DNA of 64,000 nt from Euryarchaeota archaeon UBA86. GTDB lineage: Archaea; Thermoplasmatota; Poseidoniia; Poseidoniales; Thalassarchaeaceae. Each line of letters begins with the position of its first letter. The first letter of the stretch is position 1. Below the pieces are notes generated by a model. The model was not told the DNA's origin, searched no databases, and saw nothing but the letters and a program-made list of their open reading frames with translations. Of the stretch, positions 1 to 8,780 are shown in pieces. The stretch lies in NCBI GenBank assembly GCA_002503055.1, contig DAQX01000012.1, positions 1 through 64,000 of the forward strand. The letters are read 5' to 3'. A program made the translations under genes and the position numbers.

Positions 1-131
1 GGTAGGGAGCTCTTTGGCCCCATCATCACTGCTGGTTGGTCAAACGCACCGGCAGGAGCATCTGCAGGGGCGACATTCGGTGTTCCGGTGAAAGTGGTTT
101 CTTGGGGCTCTCCCCCTCCGTCTTCTTCCAT
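1..131 (-). CDS. Hypothetical protein, N-terminal fragment (runs off left edge)
   Basis: An open frame starts at an ATG at 131 on the minus strand and stays open to the window edge (43 codons seen). It begins MEEDGGGEPQETTFTG and is rich in Gly, Pro, Ala and acidic residues, a disordered low-complexity N-terminus. It follows pgk on the same strand with a 94-nt gap, so it may be the next gene of the same unit. Nothing in the visible part identifies a family. Its reality rests on the open frame and position only. Confidence 0.4.
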   Translation of the reverse strand, partial: MEEDGGGEPQETTFTGTPNVAPADAPAGAFDQPAVMMGPKSSL

Positions 132-225
132 GTCTCTGGTTCTGATTGGCGACACTTAGCCTTGTTCCCTGCACCGGTTCTCTATATGTGGGCCTAGAGG
201 AGGATTTCCAAGTTCCCTCAGTGAC

Positions 226-1530
226 TCACTCTTCCTCTTCAAGCCCTAGTGCTCCCAGTAGTGGTCTGAACTTATCATTCGACTTAGATAGTGAATCTAT
301 AACTGGCATTGGATCTCCGGAGAGCATACCTAGAGCAGATCCTCCTCCGGTGCTGTTGTGGCTGAACTCTCCAGCCATTCCTCTCTGATTCACTAGTGCG
401 CTGGTATGGCCCCCTCCAACTATTGTAACTCCTGTAGCCTCGGCGCACATATTGAGAATCTCAATCGTACCGAAGGCGAAATCAGGTTTCTCAAAGTAAG
501 ACGCAGGTCCATTCCATAGAATGCAATTGGCACCGTTTAGTAGAGTTCTCAAGTCTTGGAGAGTCTCGATTCCAACATCATACATCGGATAGTCAGTGGG
601 AAGTTCTTCCAACTCCATCTGATGTCTCTTGTGGTCGATTTCAACGGCTACATCGCGAGGTAGGAACAACAGTTCTGAGTGTTCCTTGACTAATTCTTCT
701 GCCATCTTCCAAGTAGGCTCGAAAACATCTCCCATCATGCCCTCGATTGCTTTCTTGTTACCGCTACCAATGTCATGACCATTGGCCCAAAGCATGAGAT
801 TACCAACAACTCCGACCATCACAATCGTATCGACAACTCCTCTACCGATTAGATTGAGTGCCACTCTCAAAGAATCGTCGCACTTTGCCCCCCCAAGAAT
901 TGCAACATATGGGCGAGGAGGGTCATTTACTGCCAGCTCGAGTGAACGGATTTCCTTGTTCATCAAGCGCCCGGCAATACAGGGCATTTCTTCGGTGAAT
1001 CCTGTCAAGGTAGGTGAGTTCCTGTGCGCTGCTCCGAATGCGTCGGTGACATAAGCATCTGCTACAGAAGAGAGTCTAGTGACAATCTCAGTAGTTGGCT
1101 CATCCTCTGCCTTCACCTTGTTCTCACCGTATTCCTCAGGATGCATCCTGACATTGTTGATGAATACCTTGTCACCGGGCTGCATCTCTTCGATGGCTTG
1201 AATCGCAGCGTCTCCACAGATATCCTCAACGAATCGAATCTGCTGACCGATTAGTCGAGATAATCTATCACAGTGTCCAGACATATCTGTGAAGTCGTCC
1301 TTACCCGGCCTGGATTGGTGTCCCATTATGATGATCTTTGAGTCAGAAAGGTCGCTCAGAGTATCCAATGTTGAGCGTAGTCTGCTGTCGTCAAGGAAGG
1401 CTCCGGTACTCGGATCCAACGGTGAATTCACATCGGCTCTGTACAATACAGTCCGTCCTGCCAGACAGACATCGTCCAAGGACAGGACGGTTGTCACAGT
1501 CCGCGGCACCAGCGGCCCCTCTATGGCCAT
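226..1530 (-). CDS. pgk: Phosphoglycerate kinase
   Basis: Cytosolic enzyme interconverting 1,3-bisphosphoglycerate + ADP and 3-phosphoglycerate + ATP in glycolysis and gluconeogenesis. The N-terminal substrate-binding motif is clear (VLYRADVNSPLDP, then DDSRLRSTLDTL), followed by IIMGHQSRPG, the FINNVRMHPEE basic patch, DAYVTDAFGAAHRNSPT, the hinge and nucleotide-domain motif YVAILGGAKCDDS, and GANCILWNGPASYFEKPDFAFGT. The C-terminal GGGHTSALVNQ and GGGSALGMLSG loops bind the nucleotide phosphates. About 434 residues, normal for the archaeal form. The frame is open to an ATG at 1575, but the ATG at 1530 fits the family N-terminus and leaves 54 bp for a promoter against the divergent M24 peptidase gene. 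Confidence 0.95.
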   Translation of the reverse strand: MAIEGPLVPRTVTTVLSLDDVCLAGRTVLYRADVNSPLDPSTGAFLDDSRLRSTLDTLSDLSDSKIIIMGHQSRPGKDDFTDMSGHCDRLSRLIGQQIRFVEDICGDAAIQAIEEMQPGDKVFINNVRMHPEEYGENKVKAEDEPTTEIVTRLSSVADAYVTDAFGAAHRNSPTLTGFTEEMPCIAGRLMNKEIRSLELAVNDPPRPYVAILGGAKCDDSLRVALNLIGRGVVDTIVMVGVVGNLMLWANGHDIGSGNKKAIEGMMGDVFEPTWKMAEELVKEHSELLFLPRDVAVEIDHKRHQMELEELPTDYPMYDVGIETLQDLRTLLNGANCILWNGPASYFEKPDFAFGTIEILNMCAEATGVTIVGGGHTSALVNQRGMAGEFSHNSTGGGSALGMLSGDPMPVIDSLSKSNDKFRPLLGALGLEEEE

Positions 1531-1584
1531 TGTGGATACATTACACACTCTGCGTGTTCCCACAATACCTTTCATTGGAGACTA

Positions 1585-2850
1585 ATGAGCAGTTCCATGA
1601 ACTGGGATGCTGGGAGGCTCACCGGACCCGATGGTGAGGATTGGAGGGTTCCAGTTTCCGAATTACAGGCACGCCAAGCAATGCTGTCCAAGGCTCTAGC
1701 AAGTGCTGGACAGGAGTCTGCACTCATCGATGACCCGGTGGAGTTGTACTGGCTAACCGGCGGGCGTCAGAGTTCGATGCTCCTAGTCGGCGCAGAAGGC
1801 TCCGATATCGAGACTGTTCATTGGGTCAAACGCTCACTTGAGCGAGCAAGGTTTGAGGCTGGAGGAACAAATGCTCCTCACCAAATCACTGAACAGCCTC
1901 GAATGAATGGACTTGAGGATTCGCTAATAGGCGCTGGATGCTCTAGGGCACCAGGGATGCTTTGCGGAAAGGTCCCTCACTCAAGATGGGATTTCTTGTC
2001 TGAAAAGTTCTCAGGACTCGCGGGCGAGAGTTCAGATTGTACTGGAATGTTGTTCGCTCTAAGGGAGATAAAGTCAGATTGGGAAATTGAGATGCATTCT
2101 GAGAGTGGGCGAATCAACCAATTGATGTTTGAAACGATTCGCGACAAAGGAGGTGAGGGTAAGACCGAGATCGAAATGGCCGCTGCGGCTGATGAAGTCA
2201 GCCGTGCTGCTGGTTTCGGCGGTAGAATCAGGATGAGAAACTGGCCGATGGACTGCGATAGGGTAGTCATAGCCGCAGGACGCTCGGGTGCAGTCCCTTC
2301 GTACTTCGACTCCGGGGTCGCTGGTTTGGGTGCGAGTCCAATCTCTTCACTGGGAGCGGGGTTCGCGCGAGTAGAGGAAAATGAACCTGTATTGGTGGAC
2401 ATCGTTCATGTTCACCGAGGGTATGTCTCTGACTGCACGCGCATATTCAGCGCTGGCTCGTTATCTTCTGAGTGGCACGAGAGGCTTGACGATATGTCGG
2501 AAATAAGAGATGTTCTCGTCAACGGACTTGGCCGGGGGGACGATTGCTCTACTGCATGGAGTCGGGGTAGCAAGATGGCAGCAGAGATGGGGCATTCGGG
2601 TCATCTCATGGGAATTCCTCCAGACCAAGCTAGATTCTTGGGTCATTCAGTAGGACTAGAACTCGATGAGACTCCTGTAATCGCTAGAGGTTTTGATCGC
2701 CCCTTGCAAGTTGGCGGCACTATGGCAATCGAGCCGAAGGTAATTCATACGAATGGTGCGATTGGTACCGAGGATACATGGGTCAGAAAGAGTGAGGGGA
2801 TGGAGTGCCTTACGATGGGTGATTCATTTCCAATGCTGACGGAGTGGTAG
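1585..2850 (+). CDS. M24 family metallopeptidase (Xaa-Pro dipeptidase-like)
   Basis: Predicted cytosolic metallopeptidase of the pita-bread (creatinase/aminopeptidase P) fold, 421 residues. The C-terminal half carries the full set of five metal ligands: Asp in VLVDIVHVHRG, Asp in YVSDCTRIF, His in RFLGHSVGLELDETP, Glu in GTMAIEPKVI and Glu in GAIGTEDTW. The N-terminal half (about 1-170) is the usual creatinase-type N domain, with DDPVELYWLTG near residue 50. The family removes N-terminal residues next to proline or splits Xaa-Pro dipeptides; the exact substrate cannot be read from the sequence. It is divergent from pgk. Confidence 0.85.
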   Translation: MSSSMNWDAGRLTGPDGEDWRVPVSELQARQAMLSKALASAGQESALIDDPVELYWLTGGRQSSMLLVGAEGSDIETVHWVKRSLERARFEAGGTNAPHQITEQPRMNGLEDSLIGAGCSRAPGMLCGKVPHSRWDFLSEKFSGLAGESSDCTGMLFALREIKSDWEIEMHSESGRINQLMFETIRDKGGEGKTEIEMAAAADEVSRAAGFGGRIRMRNWPMDCDRVVIAAGRSGAVPSYFDSGVAGLGASPISSLGAGFARVEENEPVLVDIVHVHRGYVSDCTRIFSAGSLSSEWHERLDDMSEIRDVLVNGLGRGDDCSTAWSRGSKMAAEMGHSGHLMGIPPDQARFLGHSVGLELDETPVIARGFDRPLQVGGTMAIEPKVIHTNGAIGTEDTWVRKSEGMECLTMGDSFPMLTEW

Positions 2851-2897
2851 TATGGGAAAAGGGGTTTTCTACCTAGGATTTGAGGGGGTGCTCAACC

Positions 2898-3191
2898 TTG
2901 ACTAGGGCTCAGAAGAAAGCACAGATAAGATTAGCAAGAGTTCTAAGTGAACGTAAGGAACCTCATGGTAGTCTGATTACTGATGACTCTATTCTGAAAG
3001 GGGTTGAAGTCGGAGAATCTGGAATTGTCGAACTGTGGGTCAAGCCTCCTCATCCTCACTGTCCTTGCTGCTTGGACGATTTGATTTCACTCAAGCGAGA
3101 GATAGGCTCACAGAGAGGAGTTCTTGGCTGTCATATCGAGGTTGTCGGTATCCCACAAGCCGAGAGATGGACTGCTGCAATAAACGAGTAG
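2898..3191 (+). CDS. MIP18/DUF59-like protein (possible Fe-S assembly factor)
   Basis: A 97-residue basic protein. The C-terminal half (IVELWVKPPHPHCPCCLDDL, then a helix and GCHIEVVGIPQAERWTAAI) resembles the MIP18/DUF59 fold of metal-sulfur cluster assembly proteins: a hydrophobic strand, a PxxPxC turn, a helix, then a V-x-V strand ending near an HxxxWxxAIN-like segment. The TTG at 2898 is chosen because a purine-rich GAGGGGGTG lies about 8 nt upstream; the frame also opens at TTG 2880. The similarity is weak and by eye. It could be an unrelated small protein with a CPCC knuckle. Confidence 0.5.
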   Translation: MTRAQKKAQIRLARVLSERKEPHGSLITDDSILKGVEVGESGIVELWVKPPHPHCPCCLDDLISLKREIGSQRGVLGCHIEVVGIPQAERWTAAINE

Positions 3192-3362
3192 TCATTCATC
3201 TTCTGAGATTTCAGAATCCCTCATTCTAGCCCTTGACATTCTTTCCTCAACTTCTCTCATTTTAGAGGTGAATTTGGTCGAAAGCCACCAAACAGAGATT
3301 CCAATAGCTAGTAAGTCAATGATTAGCAGAGTCAGGAATTCCGAATCCGACCAATCAACCAT
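3192..3362 (-). CDS. Small single-span membrane protein (56 aa)
   Basis: A short minus-strand frame, ATG at 3362 and TGA at 3192, abutting the 3' end of the convergent gene. The product has an acidic N-terminus (MVDWSDSEF), one hydrophobic stretch of about 18 residues (LTLLIIDLLAIGISVWWL) and a charged tail (KMREVEERMSRARMRD, then EISEDE), giving an N-out or N-in single-span topology with a short amphipathic cytoplasmic helix. It fills an otherwise empty 270-nt gap. No family recognised; the membrane-protein composition argues it is real. Confidence 0.5.
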   Translation of the reverse strand: MVDWSDSEFLTLLIIDLLAIGISVWWLSTKFTSKMREVEERMSRARMRDSEISEDE

Positions 3363-3464
3363 TGAATCACCAAGCAGGAGGAATTACATCGATATCACAC
3401 GAACCTTTTGGTTTGATGCAACAAGTCAGTATTCCTCCTAGTTCTACTAACTCATCGAACCGCC

Positions 3465-4556
3465 TCAGCGATCTTCCCAGCGAGTCCATCTTCCGGTCTG
3501 CTTATTGAAGACCAATCCAGCCTTCTTCATCCACTTGTTGAACTTGGTAGCACCTGCTCCTGTTGCGATGATAAATTCCTCACGATGCTCTTGGGCCTGG
3601 ATATATCCCTTGGCTGCGATGGTCTGGTCAATCCAGTCATCTATACTCATCAACACGCCTGAGAGTTTGCTTGTCTCGGCTGCAGCCTCTAGTTCCTCGG
3701 CGCTAGCGCCGGCAGATTCTAGATCCTTGATCATCTGATCTGTTATGGAAGTGGAGTCTTTCTTCCTCGGAGGTCTCTTGACAGTGAGGCGTGGTTTCTT
3801 CTTGGGGTCAATCTTGATTCTAGAGCCGTTGTTCAATCTATCCTCTACCAACTGCGCCATAGGCGCCTTGAATTCTTCCTCACACTCCCAGCAGATTAGA
3901 GAAAAGTCTGACATATCGTCCATGACATTACCCTGAATGGGGTCGATTTCCTCTCCACAGGATGGGCATGCATGCATGCATATCTTGGGTGCAATCTTCC
4001 TGCGGAAATCAACGATATCTTGTGGAGTTCCTACTAATTCTAGCATCTCATGATCCCTTGCGGCCTCGAGTCCTCTAGTCTCTAACTGGTCGCGCAACTT
4101 GGAGCGTTGCTCATCCTTGGACTCATCATCGAATGTATTCTCGAGTTTGACAATGAGTTCGATGGTCTTGCCAAGTCTGTTCATCACCAACTTCTTGTTT
4201 CTGAATTGCTCGACGCGGGCGATTCTGAGTTGCTCCTTCTTCTCGAGTAGTTCTGAGTGAATATCCTTCTGCTCGCGCTTGAATCTCCTCTCCTCAATGG
4301 TGTCGACCTTCTTCTTCGTCCTATCAGCTAGGACATCTGCTAGGAATCTCTGCTTACCTGAGTCTCTTGGTCCTGATTTGACCGCATCTAGAACTGATTC
4401 TGCGACTTCCTTCTTCAGACCATAGTTGTTGGAGAGTGTCTCTATGTCGAGTTTCTTGATGTCGCCGACCTTTACGCCGCTGTCTGAAAGCAGATGGGCT
4501 GTATTCTCATCGATACCTCTTCTCAGAAGCGCGAGATAGGTGTCCTTCTTTGCCAT
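3465..4556 (-). CDS. Unrecognised protein with HhH-like N-terminus and central zinc ribbon
   Basis: 363 residues. The N-terminus (about 1-60: LLRRGIDENTAHLLSDSGVK, then IKKLDIETLSNNYGLKKEVA) looks like helix-hairpin-helix units. Residues about 90-175 are a highly charged helical, probably coiled-coil, stretch. A zinc ribbon follows with CPSC near residue 196 and CWEC about 25 residues later. After a Lys/Arg/Pro-rich linker, the C-terminal region (about 265-363) is a mixed domain ending in NKWMKKAGLVFNKQTGRWTR. This suggests nucleic-acid binding but no catalytic motif is visible. It lies downstream of ksgA on the same strand (90-nt gap) and may be co-expressed with that RNA-processing operon. 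Confidence 0.75.
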   Translation of the reverse strand: MAKKDTYLALLRRGIDENTAHLLSDSGVKVGDIKKLDIETLSNNYGLKKEVAESVLDAVKSGPRDSGKQRFLADVLADRTKKKVDTIEERRFKREQKDIHSELLEKKEQLRIARVEQFRNKKLVMNRLGKTIELIVKLENTFDDESKDEQRSKLRDQLETRGLEAARDHEMLELVGTPQDIVDFRRKIAPKICMHACPSCGEEIDPIQGNVMDDMSDFSLICWECEEEFKAPMAQLVEDRLNNGSRIKIDPKKKPRLTVKRPPRKKDSTSITDQMIKDLESAGASAEELEAAAETSKLSGVLMSIDDWIDQTIAAKGYIQAQEHREEFIIATGAGATKFNKWMKKAGLVFNKQTGRWTRWEDR

Positions 4557-4645
4557 ACTAAGTCCTGAACTAGGGTCTCTTCGCGCCCTGTTGCCCTATC
4601 CAGCGGAGCCGGGGGCCCTCTATCAAGGCGATGTCAAAACCCTCG

Positions 4646-5542
4646 CTATTCGGTTGGAAATGATGAAATTGACTTCGACAAAAGAACCCAATCTGAGGCC
4701 TTAAGATTCTCTGGCCTGAGATTCTGCCAATCCTGTGACATTCCGTCTGGAGAAGATTCGAATATTGCGCCGATTACATCTTTCCAACGTCCTTTGTGCC
4801 AGCCCTTGTTTCGAGATAGTCGTCGTGGAGTTTGAGAAAGTAGAGTTCTCATCTTGCGGCGTTTGTTTGCAAAGCAGTGACTTGTTATTGTACGGAATAA
4901 CCTGCGATCAATGTCGAGTTCTCTTGCAGTTGGATTTAGTCTAACAAGCCGTGAACTGACTCTGGGGGCTGGACTGAAGCAATGTGGAGGAACTTTAGTA
5001 TCTAATTCGACATCGAAATCTAACCACAGAGAGAGTGAGAGTGGTCCTGAAGCTGTATCATTTCTATTATTCATCATCCTCTCAGCAAACTCATCCTGCA
5101 CAAGTAGTACTACAGAAGTAAACGGATGCTTAGAGTGGTGCTTCTGTATCCTGTCTAAAAGAGGGCTGGAAATCTGATAGGGGATGTTGGCAACCATATG
5201 GGTTGCGTTCTCTGGCCAATCGGCTTGCAGAGCATCCTGATTGACCACTTCTAGTCTGCCATTCGCTCCATTGAACACCCTAGCAAGATGAGATATGGCC
5301 TCCTCGTCGACCTCAAAGGCCGATACAATAGCGCCCGCCCTGAGAAGACCGAGGGTGAGAGAGCCGGCTCCCGGGCCAATCTCAATTACTCTCGAATCAC
5401 TAAGTGAATGTGATGAGTTTGCAAGTTCAATTGACCTATCAACAACGGATTCATCAATCAGAAAGTGCTGTCCTAGCTCCTTGTCTGGAGTTATTCTGTC
5501 CCTAAGTAGGTCCACTAGCAATCTGATATCCAAGTCGTCCAT
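4646..5542 (-). CDS. ksgA: 16S rRNA dimethyladenosine transferase (KsgA/Dim1)
   Basis: SAM-dependent methyltransferase that dimethylates the two adjacent adenosines of the 3'-terminal helix of 16S rRNA late in small-subunit assembly. The sequence shows LGQHFLIDESVV at the N-terminus, the SAM-binding VIEIGPGAGSLTLGLL, the acidic FEVDEEAI, NQDALQADWP, and the catalytic VANIPYQISSPLL (the N-I/L-P-Y motif). The C-terminal helical RNA-binding domain is present; 298 residues is normal. It starts 13 nt after the DUF655 gene, the conserved archaeal arrangement. Confidence 0.95.
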   Translation of the reverse strand: MDDLDIRLLVDLLRDRITPDKELGQHFLIDESVVDRSIELANSSHSLSDSRVIEIGPGAGSLTLGLLRAGAIVSAFEVDEEAISHLARVFNGANGRLEVVNQDALQADWPENATHMVANIPYQISSPLLDRIQKHHSKHPFTSVVLLVQDEFAERMMNNRNDTASGPLSLSLWLDFDVELDTKVPPHCFSPAPRVSSRLVRLNPTARELDIDRRLFRTITSHCFANKRRKMRTLLSQTPRRLSRNKGWHKGRWKDVIGAIFESSPDGMSQDWQNLRPENLKASDWVLLSKSISSFPTE

Positions 5543-5555
5543 CCGATTACCCCGA

Positions 5556-6134
5556 TTAGAGATCGGCGCGGACTAAAAGGTCGAGCAGCCGAGGAGTCTG
5601 TGCTTCATCCTCCATCTCCTTGAGATATCGCTCAGCGAGGAGTCTGATTGAGTCAATAGTACAGGCTTCGTCGATAGTGGAGAATTCGTGCCACCCGGAA
5701 CCTCTGAGATCTACCATCTGGATTGCTTTCGCATTTCCTATTCCTGGGAGTAATTGGAATGAATGGAACTTACGGGTCATCGGGCCGGCGCTATTGTAGA
5801 ACTGAATGTGTATGTGTGAATCTTCAGTTATCGCCTCAGATATTGCATCCAAGAGTTCAGAGTTGGCATTCTCGGGGATGTCCTTCAATCTGAGTTCGCT
5901 AAGAGAACCGATACCGGCTGAATCCTTCTCGATGGTAGATCCGATATCGATGCCATCAGCATCGTTCACTCTGGCTCTAACCAGAAACAATCCAGGACGA
6001 GTCAGTCCTGTCATTTCGTGGCCAATTGGGCGTCTGTCCTGCAGGTCTAGAACTCTGATGTGAGTCTCTGACTGAAACGGAGGAATAGGCTCCTCGTCGG
6101 GCTCGTCTGGTCCGCCAAACTGCATATTCCTCAT
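5556..6134 (-). CDS. DUF655 family RNA-binding protein
   Basis: About 192 residues. The archaeal DUF655 family sits between rpoF and ksgA in many genomes and is thought to bind RNA. Here the N-terminal beta-rich domain begins at THIRVLDLQDRRPIGHE. It is followed by a helix and IHIQFYNSAGPMTRKFHSFQ, then the helix-hairpin-helix segment LLPGIGNAKAIQMVDLR. The frame extends to a TTG at 6197 that overlaps the rpoF stop, but the ATG at 6134 matches the usual family N-terminus better. Exact function unknown. Confidence 0.85.
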   Translation of the reverse strand: MRNMQFGGPDEPDEEPIPPFQSETHIRVLDLQDRRPIGHEMTGLTRPGLFLVRARVNDADGIDIGSTIEKDSAGIGSLSELRLKDIPENANSELLDAISEAITEDSHIHIQFYNSAGPMTRKFHSFQLLPGIGNAKAIQMVDLRGSGWHEFSTIDEACTIDSIRLLAERYLKEMEDEAQTPRLLDLLVRADL

Positions 6135-6193
6135 ACCTCGAGAGCGGTTTCCCCACTTGAATGAAATCGTTAGTAAAATCAGATAATTTCCCA

Positions 6194-6547
6194 TCAAAGG
6201 ACATGTTGACGAATGAGGGTGATTATTTCCTCAATCTCTGGTGTGTCCATGGCAATTCGCTTGCTGGCAATTACCACTCTCACATCTGGAACATCTGTCG
6301 GACAAAGTTCTGCCAACTTGGCACAAATCTCAGGATGTCCTGCGAGTTTTTCGTTCTGGGCCAACTCATCTCTAAGTGCTGCGAAAACCTTGGAATCGGT
6401 CTTGATACCACCGCGGTTCTCACTAGCAGCCCACTCGGCGTGCTGTAGAGCCATTGTCTGCTCATACGAAAGTTCTCCTCGGCGCTCGTTTGTCCGGACC
6501 AAAAGGTCTCTCACGGTAGCGAAGTCTGTGTACTCCTTCTCTGACAT
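6194..6547 (-). CDS. rpoF: DNA-directed RNA polymerase subunit Rpo4 (RpoF)
   Basis: Archaeal counterpart of eukaryotic Rpb4, which forms the stalk of RNA polymerase with Rpo7. The 117-residue helical protein shows the typical N-terminal LLVRTNERRGELSYEQTMAL segment and the C-terminal HRDC-like module ending in PEIEEIITLIRQHVL. The ATG at 6547 is preceded by GGAGTGA at a good spacing; a GTG at 6556 overlapping the L21e stop is possible but weaker. It sits between rpl21e and the DUF655 gene, as in other euryarchaea. Confidence 0.88.
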   Translation of the reverse strand: MSEKEYTDFATVRDLLVRTNERRGELSYEQTMALQHAEWAASENRGGIKTDSKVFAALRDELAQNEKLAGHPEICAKLAELCPTDVPDVRVVIASKRIAMDTPEIEEIITLIRQHVL

Positions 6548-6552
6548 TATTC

Positions 6553-6846
6553 TCACTCCATAGGCCTGAGGTGTTCCGGTCTTGCTACAACGGTTTTGTT
6601 TGCATTGCCGTCTGATACCGAGATTATGTATGCCCTACCCTGAGTGCCAGTGATGATTCCAGTCTTGCCTTGGAATCGGCGGTGAGGCATGCCTTTCTGC
6701 TGGGCTCCGTCAAGCACTATAGCAACACTGTCTCCCTCGGAATAGGGGTGCATTACTCGGTTGATGAAAACTCTGCTTCGCTCAGTCTTGCTCTTCTTCA
6801 GGATACTGCGTGTACCCTGACGAGGACCGTGCGCTCTCTTTGCCAT
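6553..6846 (-). CDS. rpl21e: Ribosomal protein L21e
   Basis: Large-subunit protein of archaeal and eukaryotic ribosomes. Residues read MAKRAHGPRQGTRSILKKSK, FINRVMHPYSEGDSVAIVLD, QKGMPHRRFQGKTGIITGTQ and a C-terminal VVARPEHLRP, all diagnostic. At 97 residues it is of normal length. The frame is open further upstream, but the ATG at 6846 is preceded by GGTGAT with a 4-nt spacer and gives the family N-terminus exactly. Second gene of the pus10 - rpl21e - rpoF - DUF655 - ksgA operon. Confidence 0.95.
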   Translation of the reverse strand: MAKRAHGPRQGTRSILKKSKTERSRVFINRVMHPYSEGDSVAIVLDGAQQKGMPHRRFQGKTGIITGTQGRAYIISVSDGNANKTVVARPEHLRPME

Positions 6847-6927
6847 TATATCACCATCCGACCGTAGGTCGCGGGAGCGTTCGACCTGCCGATTCTTCTT
6901 AAGGCCTCGGATGAACACTCGGGCACT

Positions 6928-8352
6928 CTAGTCATGGATTTCCTCCACATCGAGCCACAGTACCTCACATTCACAATCAAGAACGCCACTCACTGAGGGC
7001 ACTGTCCTTCCCTCATCAGAATGTACGAGTTCTTTGATGTAAGTTCCAGCTTCGCATCTAAGAGTGATTTCAATCTCATCGCCTTCTACGGCGACCTTGC
7101 CGACTGATACCACCTTTCGCTTACGAGTCTTTGCTGCCCTGCGGTGAGACACTCTCTTCGGTGTCTCCTGCTCGAGAACCGTTCCTGACAGAGCCTCAAT
7201 GGATGCAATTGCTTTGACCTCATCTTGAGTCTCGCTTGTCTTGAAGCGGATTGTATAGGACTTCTCGGATCGATGCTGCTTGACCTTCGCGACTCTCTTC
7301 TTGTGAGTCCATTCAAGAGAGTCAATCTCGACCTTCTCAGAAGCATTGGCGTTCACCATCGAAACGAGTTCTTCGAGGTCATATTCTCTGACTAATGGAT
7401 TCTTAATTTCGAGTACGAATGGTCTACCTGAGCCTAGACATCTGACATCGATATCCTCGCGTCCCATTCCGTGGAATGATGTATCCTCTGCATTCAGTGC
7501 CTCACGGATTGGCTCGCCAATCAGATCCTGTATAGAATCAGGGTATTGCAGCCCAGTTCCCTGGCACGATTCACAGCCCTCATCTCTCCCCCTACAGGCT
7601 CTGCATGGCCATCTTGTCTGTGGAATCTCTCTACTGAGTTTCCTATATCTGCTATAGAGAAATACTGGGCGTATATCGATGTCGACTCTCAGTGTCAATC
7701 CATCGACCCTAATCATCAAATCGGGGTTCTCCTTGACGAAACTGACATCACTAAGAAGATTCGACAAATCGGCCTGAATAGCATCTACGAAGGCTGACTT
7801 AAGAGGCCTAGATCCGGGTGCACCGTGTCTGCTCCTGATTCTGTCTTCCTCTTGGATAAGGTCCTTGGGAAGATGGATTCCGAATTGCATGGTTGAGTGT
7901 TGGACTCCTGATACCGATTCGGCCACCCTACTGACAATGTTTCCGACATCGTCGAATAGATCCTCACAAAGAGGACAGAGTTCGGGGGCTCCAAACTTAG
8001 CGATATCAGGATTTCTGGCTTGAGCGTCTTCTCTGATTTCCTTCCCACCCTCAGCGCCGGAGTTCTTTGTTCGGCGTCCGCCCACTCTGTGCAGGCAGTG
8101 GTCACAGACTCCAAGTTTGATCATGTGAGCGATTCCTAGAGGAGTGGGGCAAGGGGGTGCATCCCAGTCTAATGATACTCCATTGGCCTCGATATCGTCA
8201 CCATCAAACCAAGCTTCTTCCTCAGATTCTGATGGCTCGTCCTCAGACTCAACTACAGCTTCGGCTGAGGCGTATCCAGCAGAGGCGAATAGTTGCCACT
8301 CGTCCTCCTCGCCCATTTCGGGCTCTTTCTCCTTCGGTCCATCCGATGTCAT
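6928..8352 (-). CDS. pus10: tRNA pseudouridine synthase Pus10
   Basis: Makes pseudouridine 54 and/or 55 in the T-loop of archaeal tRNAs. After an acidic extension (about 1-60) comes a zinc-binding THUMP-containing accessory domain with CDHC and CPLC pairs. Further in are CRACRGRDEGCESCQGTGLQ, the catalytic loop GREDIDVRCLGSGRPFVLEI (active-site Asp in DVR) and the C-terminal GTYIKELVHSDEGRTVPSV. About 474 residues. The ATG at 8352 is chosen because GGTGAT lies 5 nt upstream; an ATG at 8385 is also open. First gene of the conserved L21e operon. Confidence 0.93.
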   Translation of the reverse strand: MTSDGPKEKEPEMGEEDEWQLFASAGYASAEAVVESEDEPSESEEEAWFDGDDIEANGVSLDWDAPPCPTPLGIAHMIKLGVCDHCLHRVGGRRTKNSGAEGGKEIREDAQARNPDIAKFGAPELCPLCEDLFDDVGNIVSRVAESVSGVQHSTMQFGIHLPKDLIQEEDRIRSRHGAPGSRPLKSAFVDAIQADLSNLLSDVSFVKENPDLMIRVDGLTLRVDIDIRPVFLYSRYRKLSREIPQTRWPCRACRGRDEGCESCQGTGLQYPDSIQDLIGEPIREALNAEDTSFHGMGREDIDVRCLGSGRPFVLEIKNPLVREYDLEELVSMVNANASEKVEIDSLEWTHKKRVAKVKQHRSEKSYTIRFKTSETQDEVKAIASIEALSGTVLEQETPKRVSHRRAAKTRKRKVVSVGKVAVEGDEIEITLRCEAGTYIKELVHSDEGRTVPSVSGVLDCECEVLWLDVEEIHD

Positions 8353-8446
8353 TGAATCACCATCGAAGACACAGGGGTAACCCATGCTTCCGACGGGTTG
8401 GCGAAAAGTGGCTTACCTTTGACTTCTTCGGGCTGTATTTGGAGTC

Positions 8447-8767
8447 TCAAAGCGACTGTCCAAGCTCTTCTGCTACATCTCTCAGATGAGTGAATGAATG
8501 GATGCCGCTTGAGCATCCTGTGGGCCAGTCGAATCTGACCCCATAGCGCCCCACTGGCTCTGCGCGAGGTTTCTCAACTCTGAGTCGAGCAACCTCCTCC
8601 TCAAACTCGAGTAACCTCTGCTCATTCTCCTGTCTTGGTTTACACTTGGCACACTGGCAGCGACAGCGGATCGATAGGTAGGTTACCTTGAACGCGGTTC
8701 CGTCGGCGAATTTGAGCACACAATCCTCGTGCCCGCGCTCCAAATCAGTCAGAATATCGCGAGACAT
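8447..8767 (-). CDS. DUF971 (GBBH-like N-terminal domain) protein
   Basis: A 106-residue single-domain protein of the DUF971 family, the same zinc-binding fold as the N-terminus of gamma-butyrobetaine hydroxylase. Visible hallmarks are FADGTAFKVTYLSIRCRCQC with CAKCK right after it, and VGRYGVRFDWPTGCSSGIHS near the end; Cys residues of the CxCxxC cluster are candidate zinc ligands. The bacterial relatives are often near Fe-S assembly or oxygenase genes, but no catalytic role is established. It follows the phytoene-desaturase-like gene by 13 nt on the same strand and is probably co-transcribed. Confidence 0.8.
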   Translation of the reverse strand: MSRDILTDLERGHEDCVLKFADGTAFKVTYLSIRCRCQCAKCKPRQENEQRLLEFEEEVARLRVEKPRAEPVGRYGVRFDWPTGCSSGIHSFTHLRDVAEELGQSL

Positions 8768-8780
8768 GGTGATTCGTCGG

